DNA of 64,000 nt from Oscarella lobularis (GCF_947507565.1 NC_089175.1:124001-188000); one strand, 5' to 3'. Positions 1 through 15,239 are shown, numbered from the stretch's first letter. Numbers and translations: made by a program. The notes: generated by a model from the sequence alone, not told the origin.

Positions 1-169
1 CGTCACATGTCAACAGCACGGGGTGGGGAAAAAATCATAAATCTTTTTCGTACAGGTTTTCCGGTTATTTAATTCGAAAACAACTAGCATCGGGTGGCAA
101 AGTCATAACAGTAGGATAAGTATACACTATTAATAATGTATGTCTCCTCACAAATTGGGTGGCTTATAG

Positions 170-4456
<4,287 letters not shown>

Positions 4457-4576
4457 GTGCATGCGTTTTGTTGACTTTTGTTTGCTGATGTTTCCGCGTT
4501 TCTCAAGTAAGTTATCTGTTCTCTTTAGCATCTTCAAGGCTATGGTGTTCTGTTTAGCTAATCAATCTATTCAAAT

Positions 4577-4582
4577 AATAAA
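4577..4582 (+). terminator. Probable polyadenylation signal of the ABC transporter
   Basis: AATAAA lies 121 nt after the stop codon of the ABCB1-like gene and is followed by sequence with no further ABC homology. Canonical poly(A) signal; not experimentally supported. Confidence 0.5.
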
Positions 4583-4638
4583 TCTTGCACTTTCAAAGCA
4601 ATACATAGAATTCCCCGCCGCGCTAATCGACAAAATAG

Positions 4639-5192
4639 ATGTATCGTTTATCATTCGGGACACTAGAAGCTCAAGTGGGAGAACACGTCGGCGAAAGGGC
4701 ACGAGCTGGAGTGTATCGAGAAGCGCTTTTGGATGCTCGTAAAACCGGTGACCCCAAAGTGCTCGTCCCGGCCGCTCGGAGCTCCAAATTTGGAGCGCCT
4801 AGCTGTTTTTGCCCTAGATACGCGCAATCTGCTGCAGCGACGCAACGCTTATCTATAACGCGCTCTTCGTCACTTCGTGGCTGAGCCGTAGCGCATGGCT
4901 TTGGTGGCGAAATTGAGTTACTTTGCAGCCGATTTCCCGACTGTGCTCTTTCGATGAACGTAAGCAATGCAACTGAATCTTCGAGGAGAAAAATCGTCGA
5001 AAAGAATGTCGGAAGCGGAGAACAATTCGTAGGGACCCCGGCATGAAGACAGTACAGCTAGGCAAGGAAAAGGACGAGCAAGAAGAGACGTTGCTGCGTG
5101 CCATTACCGCTCAAAAACGACGTAGAGCGAGGAGGATTTCGGCTAAGCCTTGCAGCGCAGCAGTTCAATTTCTTTTACGACAATTCATGTGA
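4639..5192 (+). pseudogene. Decayed or unresolved coding-like stretch
   Basis: Several frames on the + strand look protein-like but are interrupted. One reads through ...LERLAVFALDTRNLLQRR (about 4790-4850), stops, and continues in the same frame after two stops as ALVAKLSYFAADFPTVLF (about 4895-4945). A separate 50-codon ORF at 5043-5192 encodes a basic, Glu/Arg-rich peptide (MKTVQLGKEKDEQEET...). No consistent GT-AG set joins them into one frame. It may be a pseudogene or part of a gene whose exons were not resolved. I do not recognise the family. Confidence 0.25.
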
Positions 5193-6150
5193 GCATTCGT
5201 TTATTTATTTATTTATTTAGAAATAAAAGTACAAAAAAAGAGTCGCACATACATGCATCGTCCCATCTTCGATTTCTCGTTCTCTTATCTTCGCTTTTCT
5301 TCAGCTCCTCTCGCCACGTTTCTACAGCACCTGAAAAAAAAACAAGGTTAGTCACTGTCAATTAATCCGTATACGTACCTTTTGGTTGCGTCCGTATTCG
5401 CGTTACCCAGGCTACACCGCGGGGAGGTTCGGACGCGTCGTAGCCCAGGGAAGTCTTCGCAAAGCGATGACCCCCTTCCAAAAAGTGTGGGCGAGTTGCG
5501 CGTCATCGGCCATCCCAATCAGTACCCACCTGGATGAGAGTCGGCCCCATATACCGAGTCCCCCGGTGCGGTGGTACCAAACCCTTCGGTATGTCTTCCT
5601 GAGAAGAACCGGGGCTTGTGAGATGGAGAACGGCCGACCACTGTTTGTAGAGGCCGACAAGAAAGACAGTGCAATGCCCGAAATGCCTTCACCTGAGCCG
5701 GATCATCCTCCGTCTAATCGCGCCGTCGGGTGAGAAAAGTGCCGGCAACCAGACCGTATTGAACACCCCCTCCAAGCCGTAACCACTCAGCCTAGCGCGG
5801 TTCGTGCTTGTTGGCGCAATAAGACTTTGGCGATCGTTCTGCTCAGTGCGCGCACCAAGGCCGAAGCCCCCCTTCGCCCTGCTTACAGGCTCCGGCACGG
5901 ATTATCCGTGGGCCACGCTGATCCGACACCCAGACTTGCCTTTTGCCTTCCCCCGAGCCGGTCCGTTCAAGAACGAGACGTAGCGAACCACGCCGCATCC
6001 ACCCTCAGCCGCAACTGAGGGAAAATCGGTGTGCTCTTCGCTTTTGAATCGTGTAGCTCCGCCCAGGGCTCTCATTGGTCCGTGGAGGTCACGTTGGGTT
6101 CACCTAGCGCTCTGATTGGTTTCACCGTCCAATAGGTGCGAATTCGTGAC
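5193..6150. other. GC-rich stretch without a recognisable gene
   Basis: About 950 nt. From 5370 to 6020 the base composition is clearly GC-richer than its surroundings. Open frames here (for example 5386-5733 +, 5412-5660 -) show no motif, no splice pattern and no similarity I can name. The sharp composition boundary suggests an inserted or repeated sequence, but no terminal repeats or target-site duplication were seen. Confidence 0.3.
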
Positions 6151-6169
6151 TAACGATTCCTTTAGATGA

Positions 6170-7540
6170 TGCAAGATTTCGCGCCTGCATCGAAACAAGA
6201 TGGCGAAAAAACGTGGTCGGACTGAACGAAAACCCTTTTAGGTAAGCCTTTTCGTTTCTTTCTTTGTTTCGCCGCTTATTTTCGCGCGCTTACAGACCGC
6301 TAGCGCGCTTTTCTTTTACGCGAACGCCCGTCTTCGTCTCTATCTGTCTCTATCGTCGTCGAAATCCTTTTGACGGCGATTTTATCCGGCGCTTGCGTTC
6401 GCGTACACTTTGGTTGCACGAAAAGCGAAAGGTAAAGAGAGTTTCGTGCGCTCGGGAAGCTCTGGCGCTCCACGAATCTTCGCGACTTTTTCTCTGCAGA
6501 TCTAGCCCTCCCAGAAGCGCGCACGAACTAAGAGTACGTCCACGACGATGAGATGGAAAGCTAAAGGTAAGAAAAAGAACGATCGCGGTCTAAGAAAACT
6601 CTAGGGGCCCCTCTTGAGGAATTGCGCCACGTGACGAGACATTCATTGTCCTTCGCTCGTTCGAACGACAGGCTTTCACTCGTTTCATCACTTCTCGTGT
6701 GAGGAAACCCACTGGGAATTGGATTAGCCACGTGAGAATGAGTTACCAATGAAATCTTCACGAAACTTCTATCTTGTTCTGTGCAGATTCATCTCTTCAT
6801 ACTGAGGTATATAGCGGCAGCAAACGGAGATCATCGCTTTAGCAAATGTTTTCGATTCGGTGCTACCATGGTGACGACGGCAATAAAGGCTACAAAACCG
6901 GATTGGGACGGAGAGGGGAATTGCAACGAACCAATCATCTGGGAAGGATTTTGTGTCATTGGCCAACTAACAGCTAACAGGAGCATCCATGTGTGAGATG
7001 AATGACCTCATAGAAAAAATGTGAGCGGTGTTTCAGTTCATTTGCAGATGATTCTCTTTGGGCCACCACCACTTACTTGCTACATTGCTGGACGATTCTG
7101 CGTGACAAAACACCTAGATCTTCTCATAAACTTAATCGACGTTTTTCTTTCTCTCTAACGGAATTGACTTGGATGCTCTCTCGTACTCACGTCTAAAAAG
7201 CGATTGCGCAGAACGTGGCCTCCCAAAGGTTAATATTATCTCTTTTTTAAAATGTATAAATCGTATTAATAATTATCTATTCGTCAAGGGATCCCGCATC
7301 AAATTCCTTGATGTCATAGTGAAGCCTTGATCAAAGAGAAGCATCTCCTCTTGTGTGAACAAGTTCTCTCTGTTTTCAAGAAGGTAAATGCCTTTGATTT
7401 TTTACGCAATGTTTAGTTGTGTAATCCCAGCAGATGAATCTATCTCCGGACCTGTCACTAAGCCGCACTTCAGCCGGGATGATGGAGATGAAGAGAGAAT
7501 AGACTATAGAGTAGTCTTTTTTATAGCTTTTATATATCTT
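6170..7540 (+). ncRNA. Candidate spliced non-coding transcript
   Basis: A possible promoter at about 6195 carries CAAGATGGCG, the YY1-type element found at many housekeeping promoters. Downstream is a run of plausible splice junctions: donor AG/GTAAGC at 6240, acceptor CTTACAG near 6295, donor AAAG/GTAAAG near 6432, acceptor CTGCAG near 6500, donor AAAG/GTAAGA at 6568, acceptor TGTGCAG at 6786, and donors GAG/GTATAT near 6806 and AAG/GTAAAT near 7382. The putative exons are short and have no shared open frame. Introns of 165-220 nt, longer than usual here, would suit intron-encoded snoRNAs; a weak H/ACA-like arrangement (hinge ACAAAA near 6892, ACA near 6970) was seen in one. Function is inference. 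Confidence 0.25.
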
Positions 7541-8784
7541 AGTAGGCGCATAATACACTCGCGCGCGGGGCTTTGTAACGCACGGTCCGTTGCCGTGCGT
7601 TCAAAGTTTTCTTCGCAGACGATTATACGCGCGTTAGTTTGACGTAGTGAGGTAGAATAGTTAGGTAGGTAGGTAGGGTAGGTTAGGCTAGATAGGGCGA
7701 AAAATGAGAGGGTAAAGACTTTTTATTTTGAATAAAAATATGAAAAAAATTGCACAGGGTTCCCCCTCATGTTCGGGCAGTTTTTGATGACGGGGTCATG
7801 CTCAGGACCCCGGAGGAGCAGTTTTATGACGTCATGCTCAGGACGCTCTCCCTAAAGAAAAATAATGTGAAACTGAAAAAGAGAAGAAGTCCACCATACC
7901 ACATTCTTCAGTGCTTGTTGCTTTGCCGTCTCTACCGCATGTATGCCTGATGCTGTACATAAAAAATCAATAGGCAAACAGGCATATTCTCATTTTAGGC
8001 GTCATTCTCCTAGGGAGACTACCAATGAACATAGTAGTCTCATTTGGAGATACACGCCGTGTAAATTGGGCAGTTTTCCTTCTCGGGGCCGCACAACCGC
8101 TTCAGCAGTTGATATAAGCCTACCCAGGAGACGAGACCAGTTTAGACGCTATGGCCTCATGATCCAGGAGGCATACAAGCAGTTTAGGAGACTGCATCTA
8201 TAGAATCACAAGATGCAAATCCCCGCGGTCCGGCAGATGGACCGACCCGTCATGCCGAGGACGTTGGGACCGCGGTCTACCTCCCAATCAAGAGAACGCT
8301 TCTCTAAACTCCTGACGATAAGCAGACTTCATTGCAGTAGCAAGAGGCGACTCTCTATTCGTTGCCTAAGACAGAAAAGTACTAGAGTAATTACCTCAAC
8401 AATGATATTGACTAGGTCTGATTTTTAGCTCCATCTCGCAGTAGACTTTGACGCCGTCACCCAGCTTTGCTAACGGAATATCGATGCAATTTGGATAGCT
8501 TTTTAATTTTTGGTTGGTAACTCCAAGTGACCTTTGCCTCTGATTCAAACTCAAATGAACACTTTATGAAGATGCTGTCAAGCAAGTTGAATATGAACCC
8601 CCCTACAACAGAAGTCAGAGAGGTACATGTATGGGGATATGATATTAGGGCTAAGGGTAGCATGCGATAAATTCAAGTTGATCAACGGCGAGGGTGTTTA
8701 TTTTCGCGGGCTTTTCGCGCAGTGTATAGACTTACCTTTTGCATTTTTTTCATTTCATTCCCCTTCTCGCGTTCCTTCCTCTCT
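7541..8784. other. No gene recognised
   Basis: Low-complexity GGTAGGTAGGTAG sequence occurs near 7660-7690. Short ORFs such as 7750-7950 (+) have no recognisable domain. Nothing else was supported. Confidence 0.4.
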
Positions 8785-9080
8785 TCACGGAGTTTCGCCA
8801 TCTTTTTCAGGCGTCTCTTCATCTTTTTTCTTGCGTTCTATCTCGCGGCTTTTCATAATCTTTCTCGCTCTCTTTCTCTTCGCTATCTTCATCTTCTTCA
8901 TCTTGCCCGCTACTTGTGTGGAAACGTCGTTCGGCGGCGCTTCTCCTTTCGTCTCGCTGGGTACGACTTTCTGGCGCTTAGCGGGTACGGCAAACAAAGC
9001 GCTAACCCTTCAGAAGATAACTCGGATCACACACTAGTACAGTATCTTCGTCAGAATCCTTTTCCCTTCGCTTCAACGTG
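8742..9080 (-). pseudogene. Lysine/glutamate-rich coding remnant
   Basis: The reverse strand has strongly charged frames: KRREKDSDEDTVLV near 9070-9030, KRQKVVPSETKGEAPP near 8985-8940, then Lys/Arg/Glu-rich sequence to 8785, and MKRRLKKMAKLREERKERE in a different frame ending at a canonical donor AAAG/GTAAGTC near 8737. The pieces cannot be joined without a stop or two frameshifts. Either a decayed exon or a small charged nuclear-type protein whose splicing I could not resolve. Confidence 0.3.
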
Positions 9081-9184
9081 AAAAGCCATCCGACAGTGGT
9101 CACGTGCGCTAGCAGTAGACCACGTGCGAACACTCGCGCGAAAACTACTGTACAGGTATGTGTTGTTTATTCGTTTCTGCCTCA

Positions 9185-10953
9185 TTATGTAGCAAGTGGA
9201 AGAAAAAATCGAACCTTGCCTTCACAACGAGACAGCTCCACGTCCTTTCCATCAAAATGTTCACCATCAATAGCAAACCAAGAGTACTGAAAAACAAATA
9301 CAATAAGCGAAGATCCACAGCGGCAGCGCACCATACATTCTTATCTGCATTGATTTTGAAAGAAACTTTCGCTACAGATTGTTCTCTTTTAGAGAAGATT
9401 GCTAGAGAACTTGATTAGGTTAATTAATTAATTAACAAAAACGTAACCAACCTGATTCAGTCCACCCTTGTGCTTTCATCAGCCTAAGAAAAAACAATAA
9501 ATCAAAAAAATAATTAATTAATAAGCCCACCAGTCCATAATAAGACGAAATTTGTTTGAATGCTCATCTTTCCAGACAATCATCAAAATGCTTGATGGGC
9601 TGAGCAAAGAAGTCATAGATAATTAATTTTAATTAATTATTCTGTACCATAGTTTGGAATCAAGATGAACTGAGAGTCCACAGTCGACTTTATCGATCGT
9701 TGAAGCGCCAGCTGATTCAAACTTGAGAGCAGCAGAAGATACCTGTGATTAATCAATCAATTGAAATTAATTAACCACTATAGTTAGTAGATACTCACTG
9801 GCAAATTAGAGCGAATCGTTGCCCAAAGCAGACCCGCTTTTCCCATCCACCAAAGTCTAAAAATATATAAAATTAATCTAATTACAATACGTTGCAAAGC
9901 ACACCTCTTGGCTGTCTCTCTGATAACGCGAAGTCGACCCCACTCAAACGATGAAAAGGCATAAACACAATCGCCTGATGAAGACTAATAAAAAAATATC
10001 CTTTAGTTCCAAGTCGTTCTTTGACGTGTACTCACTTCAATTTTCATCAAATCAACGGGAGTAGCGTGTCCTCGCACCACAGCCAAAGAAGCCTCACACA
10101 ACAGCCTGATCACAATTATTTATTGAAATTTAGTTTATCCGAGACAGAGAAGCCAACAAACCTCACTGAATTCTTCGTTGAAAATCCCAATTTTGGCATA
10201 ATAGGACACGCGTCTTTCACTAGAGGAACAAAGCCAATAGGAATCTAAAAATTAAATAAGATTTTTAGATTAATTAATTAATTAATTAATTGGCTTAATT
10301 AATTAATTGGCACGTGACTCACTTGTCTGTTTTGTTTCACCATGTGATTTACAGCCTTCGATAGATCCCCTTCACTTCCGGCTACGACTACGCCGTCGCT
10401 GTCGACGGGAATGTAATGACAGAGAAATTTCACTTCATCTTTGCTCTTCACCTAAAATCAGCAAAAATTAAAAAAATTCACGAAAGAAAAATTGTACATA
10501 CTTCCACTACGTTCACATCGATTCCGCCGAGCGAAAGTATGGGATGGACATCTCTTTCGTACTTTCGTCTACCTCTATGAGCAGATTTTGCCTTGCTGTT
10601 GCGAAATCTGCAGCTTCTCTTACCCTTTTATGCGCGTGTTCAAAAAGACGGTCAACTTTCGCATGCGCGCGTTAGGCGACGATATGTGCGCGTTTCCGAG
10701 CAGCTAAACTCGCTCGATTGCAGCCGTTGCATGTGTGCACGCTATAGCTACCTCTGCTTTTCGAGACGCTTCCCTTCTCGTAAGATTTTCGCTATGTTAT
10801 AGCAGGTTTTCCCCTCAATAGCTCTTTTTCGAGGATCCGTGCTTACCGAAACTTTTTGACTCCAAACTGAATCGACCAACAGCTTAGAACTGTGCTGAAA
10901 AGCGTTAGTTTCCACCGCTTTCGTAGTACGCGCAGTCGATTCGAGATTTCCAT
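9185..10953 (-). CDS. AGK-like: Acylglycerol-kinase-like lipid kinase with degenerate GGDGT motif
   Basis: AGK is a mitochondrial membrane lipid kinase and TIM22-complex subunit in animals. Exons read by eye: 10847-10953, 10752-10791, 10624-10703, 10502-10574, 10323-10451, 10162-10244, 10036-10105, 9905-9984, 9799-9856, 9648-9742, 9531-9599, 9452-9483, then a 3' exon ending at TAA 9185-9187. Phases agree through 9531. Matches to human AGK include the N-terminal basic/hydrophobic segment (RLRVLRKRWKLTLFSTVLS), LTVFLN, PILSLGGIDVNVVE, IPIGFVPL, SLAVVRGHATPVDL, EWGRLR, VWKDE and the C-terminal AIDGEHFDGKDVEL. The nucleotide-binding GGDGT is replaced by GSEGD in an otherwise aligned VVVAG context, so kinase activity is doubtful. 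Splicing between 9289 and 9450 is unresolved; a frame containing EQSVAKVSFKINADKNVW may be an exon. The gene is head-to-head with the first Frizzled-like copy. Confidence 0.82.
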
Positions 10954-11117
10954 AGCGCACGCTAAAAAAATTAATTAATTCAAATTGTGTAGGTACAGGT
11001 ACTTAGGTACAGTAGTTGCACGACACCGTGACAAAGTACATGCAAAAAGCTAAAGACCGAGTCCCGTATTATTCGCCTTTGAACTTTGCACCGGATACAC
11101 GTACCTGTGCTCGATCG
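10954..11117. promoter_or_regulatory. Putative shared divergent promoter (AGK-like / Frizzled-like copy 1)
   Basis: Only 164 nt separate the AGK-like start codon (- strand) from the first Frizzled-like start codon (+ strand). The interval includes a TTAATTAATT run and short GTACAGGTAC-type repeats. Related sequence with AGK exon 1 attached lies upstream of several later copies, so this control region was copied with the array. No individual factor site is claimed. Confidence 0.45.
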
Positions 11118-12204
11118 ATGTACGTTTTCGCTGCGATCGTTTCGGCGCTCTTCTACATGCCCGCAAGCGCGGTCATTCGCTATCAACCAGTAGGAGGCGT
11201 TCCCTACTCAGTCAGTTCTCTGACTGACTGCCGGAGGCCGACTGGGATGACTCAGTGCACGTTTCCCGCCGATTTTACGGTGCCCGTTGTTATAGCAGAC
11301 CGCCTCAAGATAGTCGACTACGACATCGGAATCTACGCCAACCTACTGAAGGCCAGCGGCTCGATGCAGTGTTTCGAGGCCGTGACCAACGTCTTGTGCG
11401 ATTTGCTAGTCCAGCCGAAATGCCTGGGAAACGGCATGGTTGCATACGAGCCCGGATTTCCCCAGGTAGTACTACACTACATGTATAAACCCGGCCCCAC
11501 GATAATTTCTCTTTTCCTAAGCGTTGCAACGCTGCGTTGGCCAAGTGCACTAATCCGGCGTTGACAGCGTTGAAATCGCAGTTGCGCACTAACTTTTGTG
11601 ACAAGCCGTCGTTCGACGTCGCGGGAAACTATTCCATGACGAAATGCGTCACGCCCAACATCGATGAGTGCATCAACACGGCTACGTCGCCGGAATGGAT
11701 CGCTTATTACGCCGAAAAGACGCTCGCGAGCAACTTTACCGACACGCTTCTCAAAGCGGGATACACGTCGAACTGCGCGGCTCTTTACGCGAGGTACGGC
11801 TGCACGCTCAGCACGTGCGGAAGCAATAGTCAGTTGCTTACGACGGTGAGACGACAGGATTGCGAGGCCATCATCCAATGGTAGGCAGACATAGTGCACC
11901 TATTAGAATCAATCATTTTTTTTATAGCGCACCTGCGCTTGTAAAGCCTACTCTTCAGCAAACCTTGGCTTGTAATGACTTTCCAACCGCCACAGCTCCT
12001 ACAATGACACCGTCCCAAAAAAACCCGACTGACGATGCAACGAAGTCTTCTACTTCGACGCAAGGAGCTTCGACGCAAGGATCTTCGACGCGAGGATCTT
12101 CGACCATTGCTTCTCCGACGTCTGCTGCTTGCTCGGTTGCCATGGCAATGGGAAATCTAGCGTGGTCTCTTCTGATTTTTCTTTTTGCTTTCGGTAGTGC
12201 TTGA
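11118..12204 (+). CDS. Secreted/anchored protein with two Frizzled-like cysteine-rich modules, copy 1
   Basis: Exons 11118-11465, 11522-11880, 11928-12204 give 327 aa. A signal peptide (MYVFAAIVSALFYMPASA) is followed by module 1 (residues about 25-165), with cysteine spacing recalling Frizzled CRDs: QCFEAVTNVLCDLLVQPKC, then RCNAALAKC. Module 2 (about 170-270) has NCAALYARYGCTLSTC and a closing Cys after the second intron. A Thr/Ser-rich stalk with three 5-residue repeats of the STQGA/STQGS/STRGS type leads to a hydrophobic end (AWSLLIFLFAFGSA) with no charged tail, as in GPI-anchor signals. Frizzled-like CRDs bind lipids or Wnt-type ligands in other proteins; the ligand here is unknown. The homology is by cysteine pattern only. 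Confidence 0.85.
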
Positions 12205-12378
12205 TGTGGAGAGAGCTTAGATTTTTCGTGTTTTTTGTTTTCTTGCTGATTTGTTGTTCTGTTTTTCTTTTGATAAAGCACTGGGGTCTCAAAAAACGTT
12301 CTAGAATCACTTCACCTACCTGATGCATTAGATCTGTTCCAGCTTCGTTTTTGCTTCTGCAAATATTTCCAAATCCCA

Positions 12379-12979
12379 AATAGTACACGTGTCTTTCACT
12401 AGAGGAACAAAGCCAAGAGGAGTCTAAAAAATTCACATAATCAAATAAGATTTTCTAATTGACACGTGACTCACTTGTCTGTTTTGTTTTCACCATGTGA
12501 TTTACAGCCTTTGATATCTAGATCCTCTTCGCTTCCGGAATGTAGTTCTTGACCTAAAATCGGCAAAAATAAAAGATTTTCACCAACGAAAAATTGTACA
12601 TACTTCCACTACGTTCACATCGATTCCGCCGAACGAAAGTACGTGCACATATTGTCCTAAAAAGGGTAAGTCAAAGATAGAAGGCTGCAAGTTAGCGATA
12701 TTTACCTAGAGGAAGTCCATTCCATACGTTTTCAAGCAGCTAAACTCGCTTGACTACAGCTTTTGCATGTGTGAACGCGATACATAGATACCTCTGCTTT
12801 CCGAGACGCTTCCCTTCTCGTAAGATTTATACGCTACGTTAGCGCGGATCATGTTTCCCCGTTATTTCGGGGGTGTCTGTGCTTACCGAAACTAACCAAC
12901 TAAGTAACAGCTTAGAACTGTGCTAAAAGGCGTTAGGTTCCACCGCTTTCGTAGCACGAGCAATCGATTCGATTTCCAT
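12379..12979 (-). pseudogene. AGK-like 5' fragment (between copies 1 and 2)
   Basis: Reverse-strand remnant of AGK-like exon 5 (near 12470-12560, with an internal deletion), part of exon 4 (12602-12645), exon 2 (near 12790-12830) and exon 1 (to 12979). Exon 3 is missing and exon 1 carries small indels, so no product is expected. It marks the duplicated upstream flank of the next copy. Confidence 0.7.
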
Positions 12980-13321
12980 AGCGCACGCTAGTCTGGGGAC
13001 CAGACCTCTCCGCGGGGAACAGCTAAAGGCCATTGTGCCACTGGCTTTAGATCAGGACGTCTTTGTTTGTCTTTGTCTGATCGGTAATTTAATATAGACT
13101 AACTCAATGAATTCAAGCGCGCTGATTGGGCCGCACTGTACAGTGCGGCGGTACAGACTGAGTGTGCGCAGGTGACCAGACCCTCTCCTCCCCGAGCGAA
13201 GAGGTCTGGCCCCCAGACTAAGCGCACGCTGGGGTCGCCGCGCGGGCCGTTTGCTTGGTATTACGACGCCCCGATGACGTAGATTTTCACGAAATAGGAA
13301 GGACAATTATTTAAAACGACA

Positions 13322-13378
13322 ATTATTGCTTTCATCTAATTAATTAATTAATTAATTAATTAATTAATTAATTAAAGC
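13322..13378. repeat. TTAA-type simple repeat
   Basis: About ten tandem copies of TTAA/ATTA upstream of copy 2. The same repeat in shorter form precedes later copies (24660-24685, 28003-28020, 31347-31362). Confidence 0.8.
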
Positions 13379-13429
13379 TACAGACTGAGTCCCGGATTAC
13401 TCACCTGTACTCGACCGCGGATATCATTG

Positions 13430-14749
13430 ATGTACGTTTTCGCTGCGATCGTTTCGGCACTCTTCTGCGTTCAAGTTCCCGCAAGCGCGGGCATTCGCTA
13501 TCAACCAATAGGAGGCGTCCCATACTCAGTCAGCTCTCTGACTGACTGTCAGAGGCCGACTGGGAGGACCCACTGCACATTTCCCGCCGATTACACGGTG
13601 CCAGTTTCTATAGCAAACCGCCTGGTCAAGACAGTGGACGACAGCATCATCCCACTCTATGCCAGCGAACTATCTAACGACTCGGTGCAGTGCTCCGAGG
13701 CCGTGATAAACGTCTTGTGCGATTTGCTAGTCCAGCCGAAATGCCTGGGAAACGGCATGGTTGCATACGACCCCGACCTTCGCCAGGTACGTACAGTATA
13801 GACCCTCGCTAATCCGAACAGCGCTGTTTCAATTTGAGACCTGAGGGTCGGGTGTTTGAATTAGTGAAATTGTTCGGATTGCCGAGGGTGAAGCATGCGA
13901 CTGATTATTTCACACAAAATATAGCGTAATGCTTCCGAACAATTTCACTAATCCCAACACCCGCGCGTTTGTTTTCCTTGGAGCTCGCATTGTGAGCTCT
14001 TGCATGTAGAGGTAGAGGAACACTGCAACATTATTAAATAACTTGCTTCTAAGGAAGGCCTCTGTTCGAGTTGCCCCCCCCCCCCCCCCCCCCCCCCATT
14101 TCTCTTTTCTAAGCGTTGCTATGCTGCGTTTGCCAAGTGCGGTAATGAGACGGACCTGTTGAGCTACATTTGCGCTAATCCGTTGTTTGACTTCGCTGGA
14201 ATCTATTCCATGACGAAATGCGTCACGCCGAACGTCAATGACTGCATCAACACCGCTTCTTCGCCAGAATGGATCGCTTATTACGCCGAAAAGATGATTC
14301 TGAGCAACTTCACAGACGCACTTCGAGCAACGGGATTCAGCTCGAACTGCACGGCTCTTTTCATGAGATTCACCTGCACGCTAGCCACGTGCGGAAGCAA
14401 TAATCAGCTACTTATGACCTTGACGCGAAATAACTGCGAGGCCGTCATCCAATGGTAGGCAGACAACCGAGTCAACAACGTACCTATTAGTTAAAATTAT
14501 AAAATCTTTTATAGCGCACCTGCAGATGATAGGACTATTTTTCAGCAAGCCTTGGGTTGTGATGACTTACCAACCGCCATAGCTCCTACCACTCAAATGA
14601 CGCCGTCCCAAAAGACTGACGACGCAACGAAGTCTTCTACTTCAACGCAAGAATCTTCAACAATTGCTTCTCCGACGTCTGCTGCTCGCTCGGTTGCCAT
14701 GGCAATGGGAAATCTAGTTCTCCTGGTTTTTCTTTTTTTCATTCGGTAG
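13430..14749 (+). CDS. Frizzled-like two-module protein, copy 2
   Basis: Exons 13430-13786, 14114-14454, 14515-14749 give 310 aa. The signal peptide ends ...VQVPASA. Module 1 carries a three-residue-longer loop (LVKTVDDSIIPLYASEL) typical of the subfamily shared with copies 7-9. Module 2 has NCTALFMRFTCTLATC. The stalk is shorter than in copy 1 (STSTQESSTIASPT) and the hydrophobic end is LVLLVFLFFIR with a terminal Arg. Intron 1 (13787-14113) is enlarged by a stem-loop element and a poly-C tract. The start is set at ATG 13430 in line with its paralogues; an in-frame TTG precedes it. Confidence 0.85.
13799..13975. repeat. Stem-loop element in intron 1 of copy 2
   Basis: Inverted arms of 29 nt at 13850-13878 and 13934-13962 (27 of 29 positions pair), with a loop of about 55 nt. 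The left flank has CCTCGCTAATCCGAACAG, echoing the arm sequence. The same element sits at the same place in copies 7, 8 and 9 (about 25150-25325, 28490-28670, 31835-32010) but not in copies 1, 3, 4, 5, 6. MITE-like, unclassified. Confidence 0.65.
14076..14098. repeat. Poly-C tract at the end of intron 1
   Basis: A run of more than 20 C just before the branch/acceptor region of copy 2 intron 1. Equivalent tracts have different lengths in copies 5, 7, 8 and 9. Confidence 0.9.
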
Positions 14750-14877
14750 TGCTTGAGGTGGCGAGACCTTGGATTTTCGTTTTCTTGCTGATTTGTTGTT
14801 CTGTTTTTTTTTTATGTAACACTGGGGTCTCAAAAAAACGTTTCTAGAATCACTCTTCACCTGATGCAATAGTGCAC

Positions 14878-15239
14878 TTAGATTATGTCTCGAAGTATTC
14901 CGCTTAAGATCTGTTCCAGCTCCGATTTTGCTTCTGCAAATATTTCCAAAATACTAGCGAACGTTTATTGGCCAATCTCTTCTTACCTTTCCCTGCTAAT
15001 GACCGAGAAGCAGCTTGAATCCACGACGCCTTTTTGAGACTGTCAAGAGCCGAAGGATAAAGAGCCAAAGCATTCAATAAAAGCTAAAAAACGCCAATGG
15101 TATCTATGTAGCCGCACCCAACTAACTCTCATCTACCTTTTCCTGCAAGAAACCACAGTTCTTCAATATCACTCCAGAAAGAAGCCACCCGCGCAGACAA
15201 AGCGCACTTTTCCGCGTCGAATTCACAAGCACTTCCAAT
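14878..15239 (-). pseudogene. NCDN 3' fragment (after copy 2)
   Basis: Reverse-strand copy of the last three neurochondrin exons, from the TAA (14878-14880) to the exon encoding SDIEELWFL. An extra A near 15068 shifts the frame relative to the intact gene. At about 15239 the NCDN exon joins AGK-like sequence directly. No function expected. Confidence 0.75.

Noticed and set aside
5386-6018. Open frames on both strands in the GC-rich block, and a passing resemblance to 5S rRNA text (CAGTACCCACCTGGATGAGAG)
   Set aside because: High GC lowers stop frequency, so long frames are expected by chance. The 5S resemblance is limited to about 20 nt with no flanking match.
8627-9081. + strand hydrophobic ORFs (Phe/Leu/Ser-rich)
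   Set aside because: These are complements of a Lys/Glu-rich reverse-strand stretch (AAG/GAA codons read as CTT/TTC), so they are artefacts.
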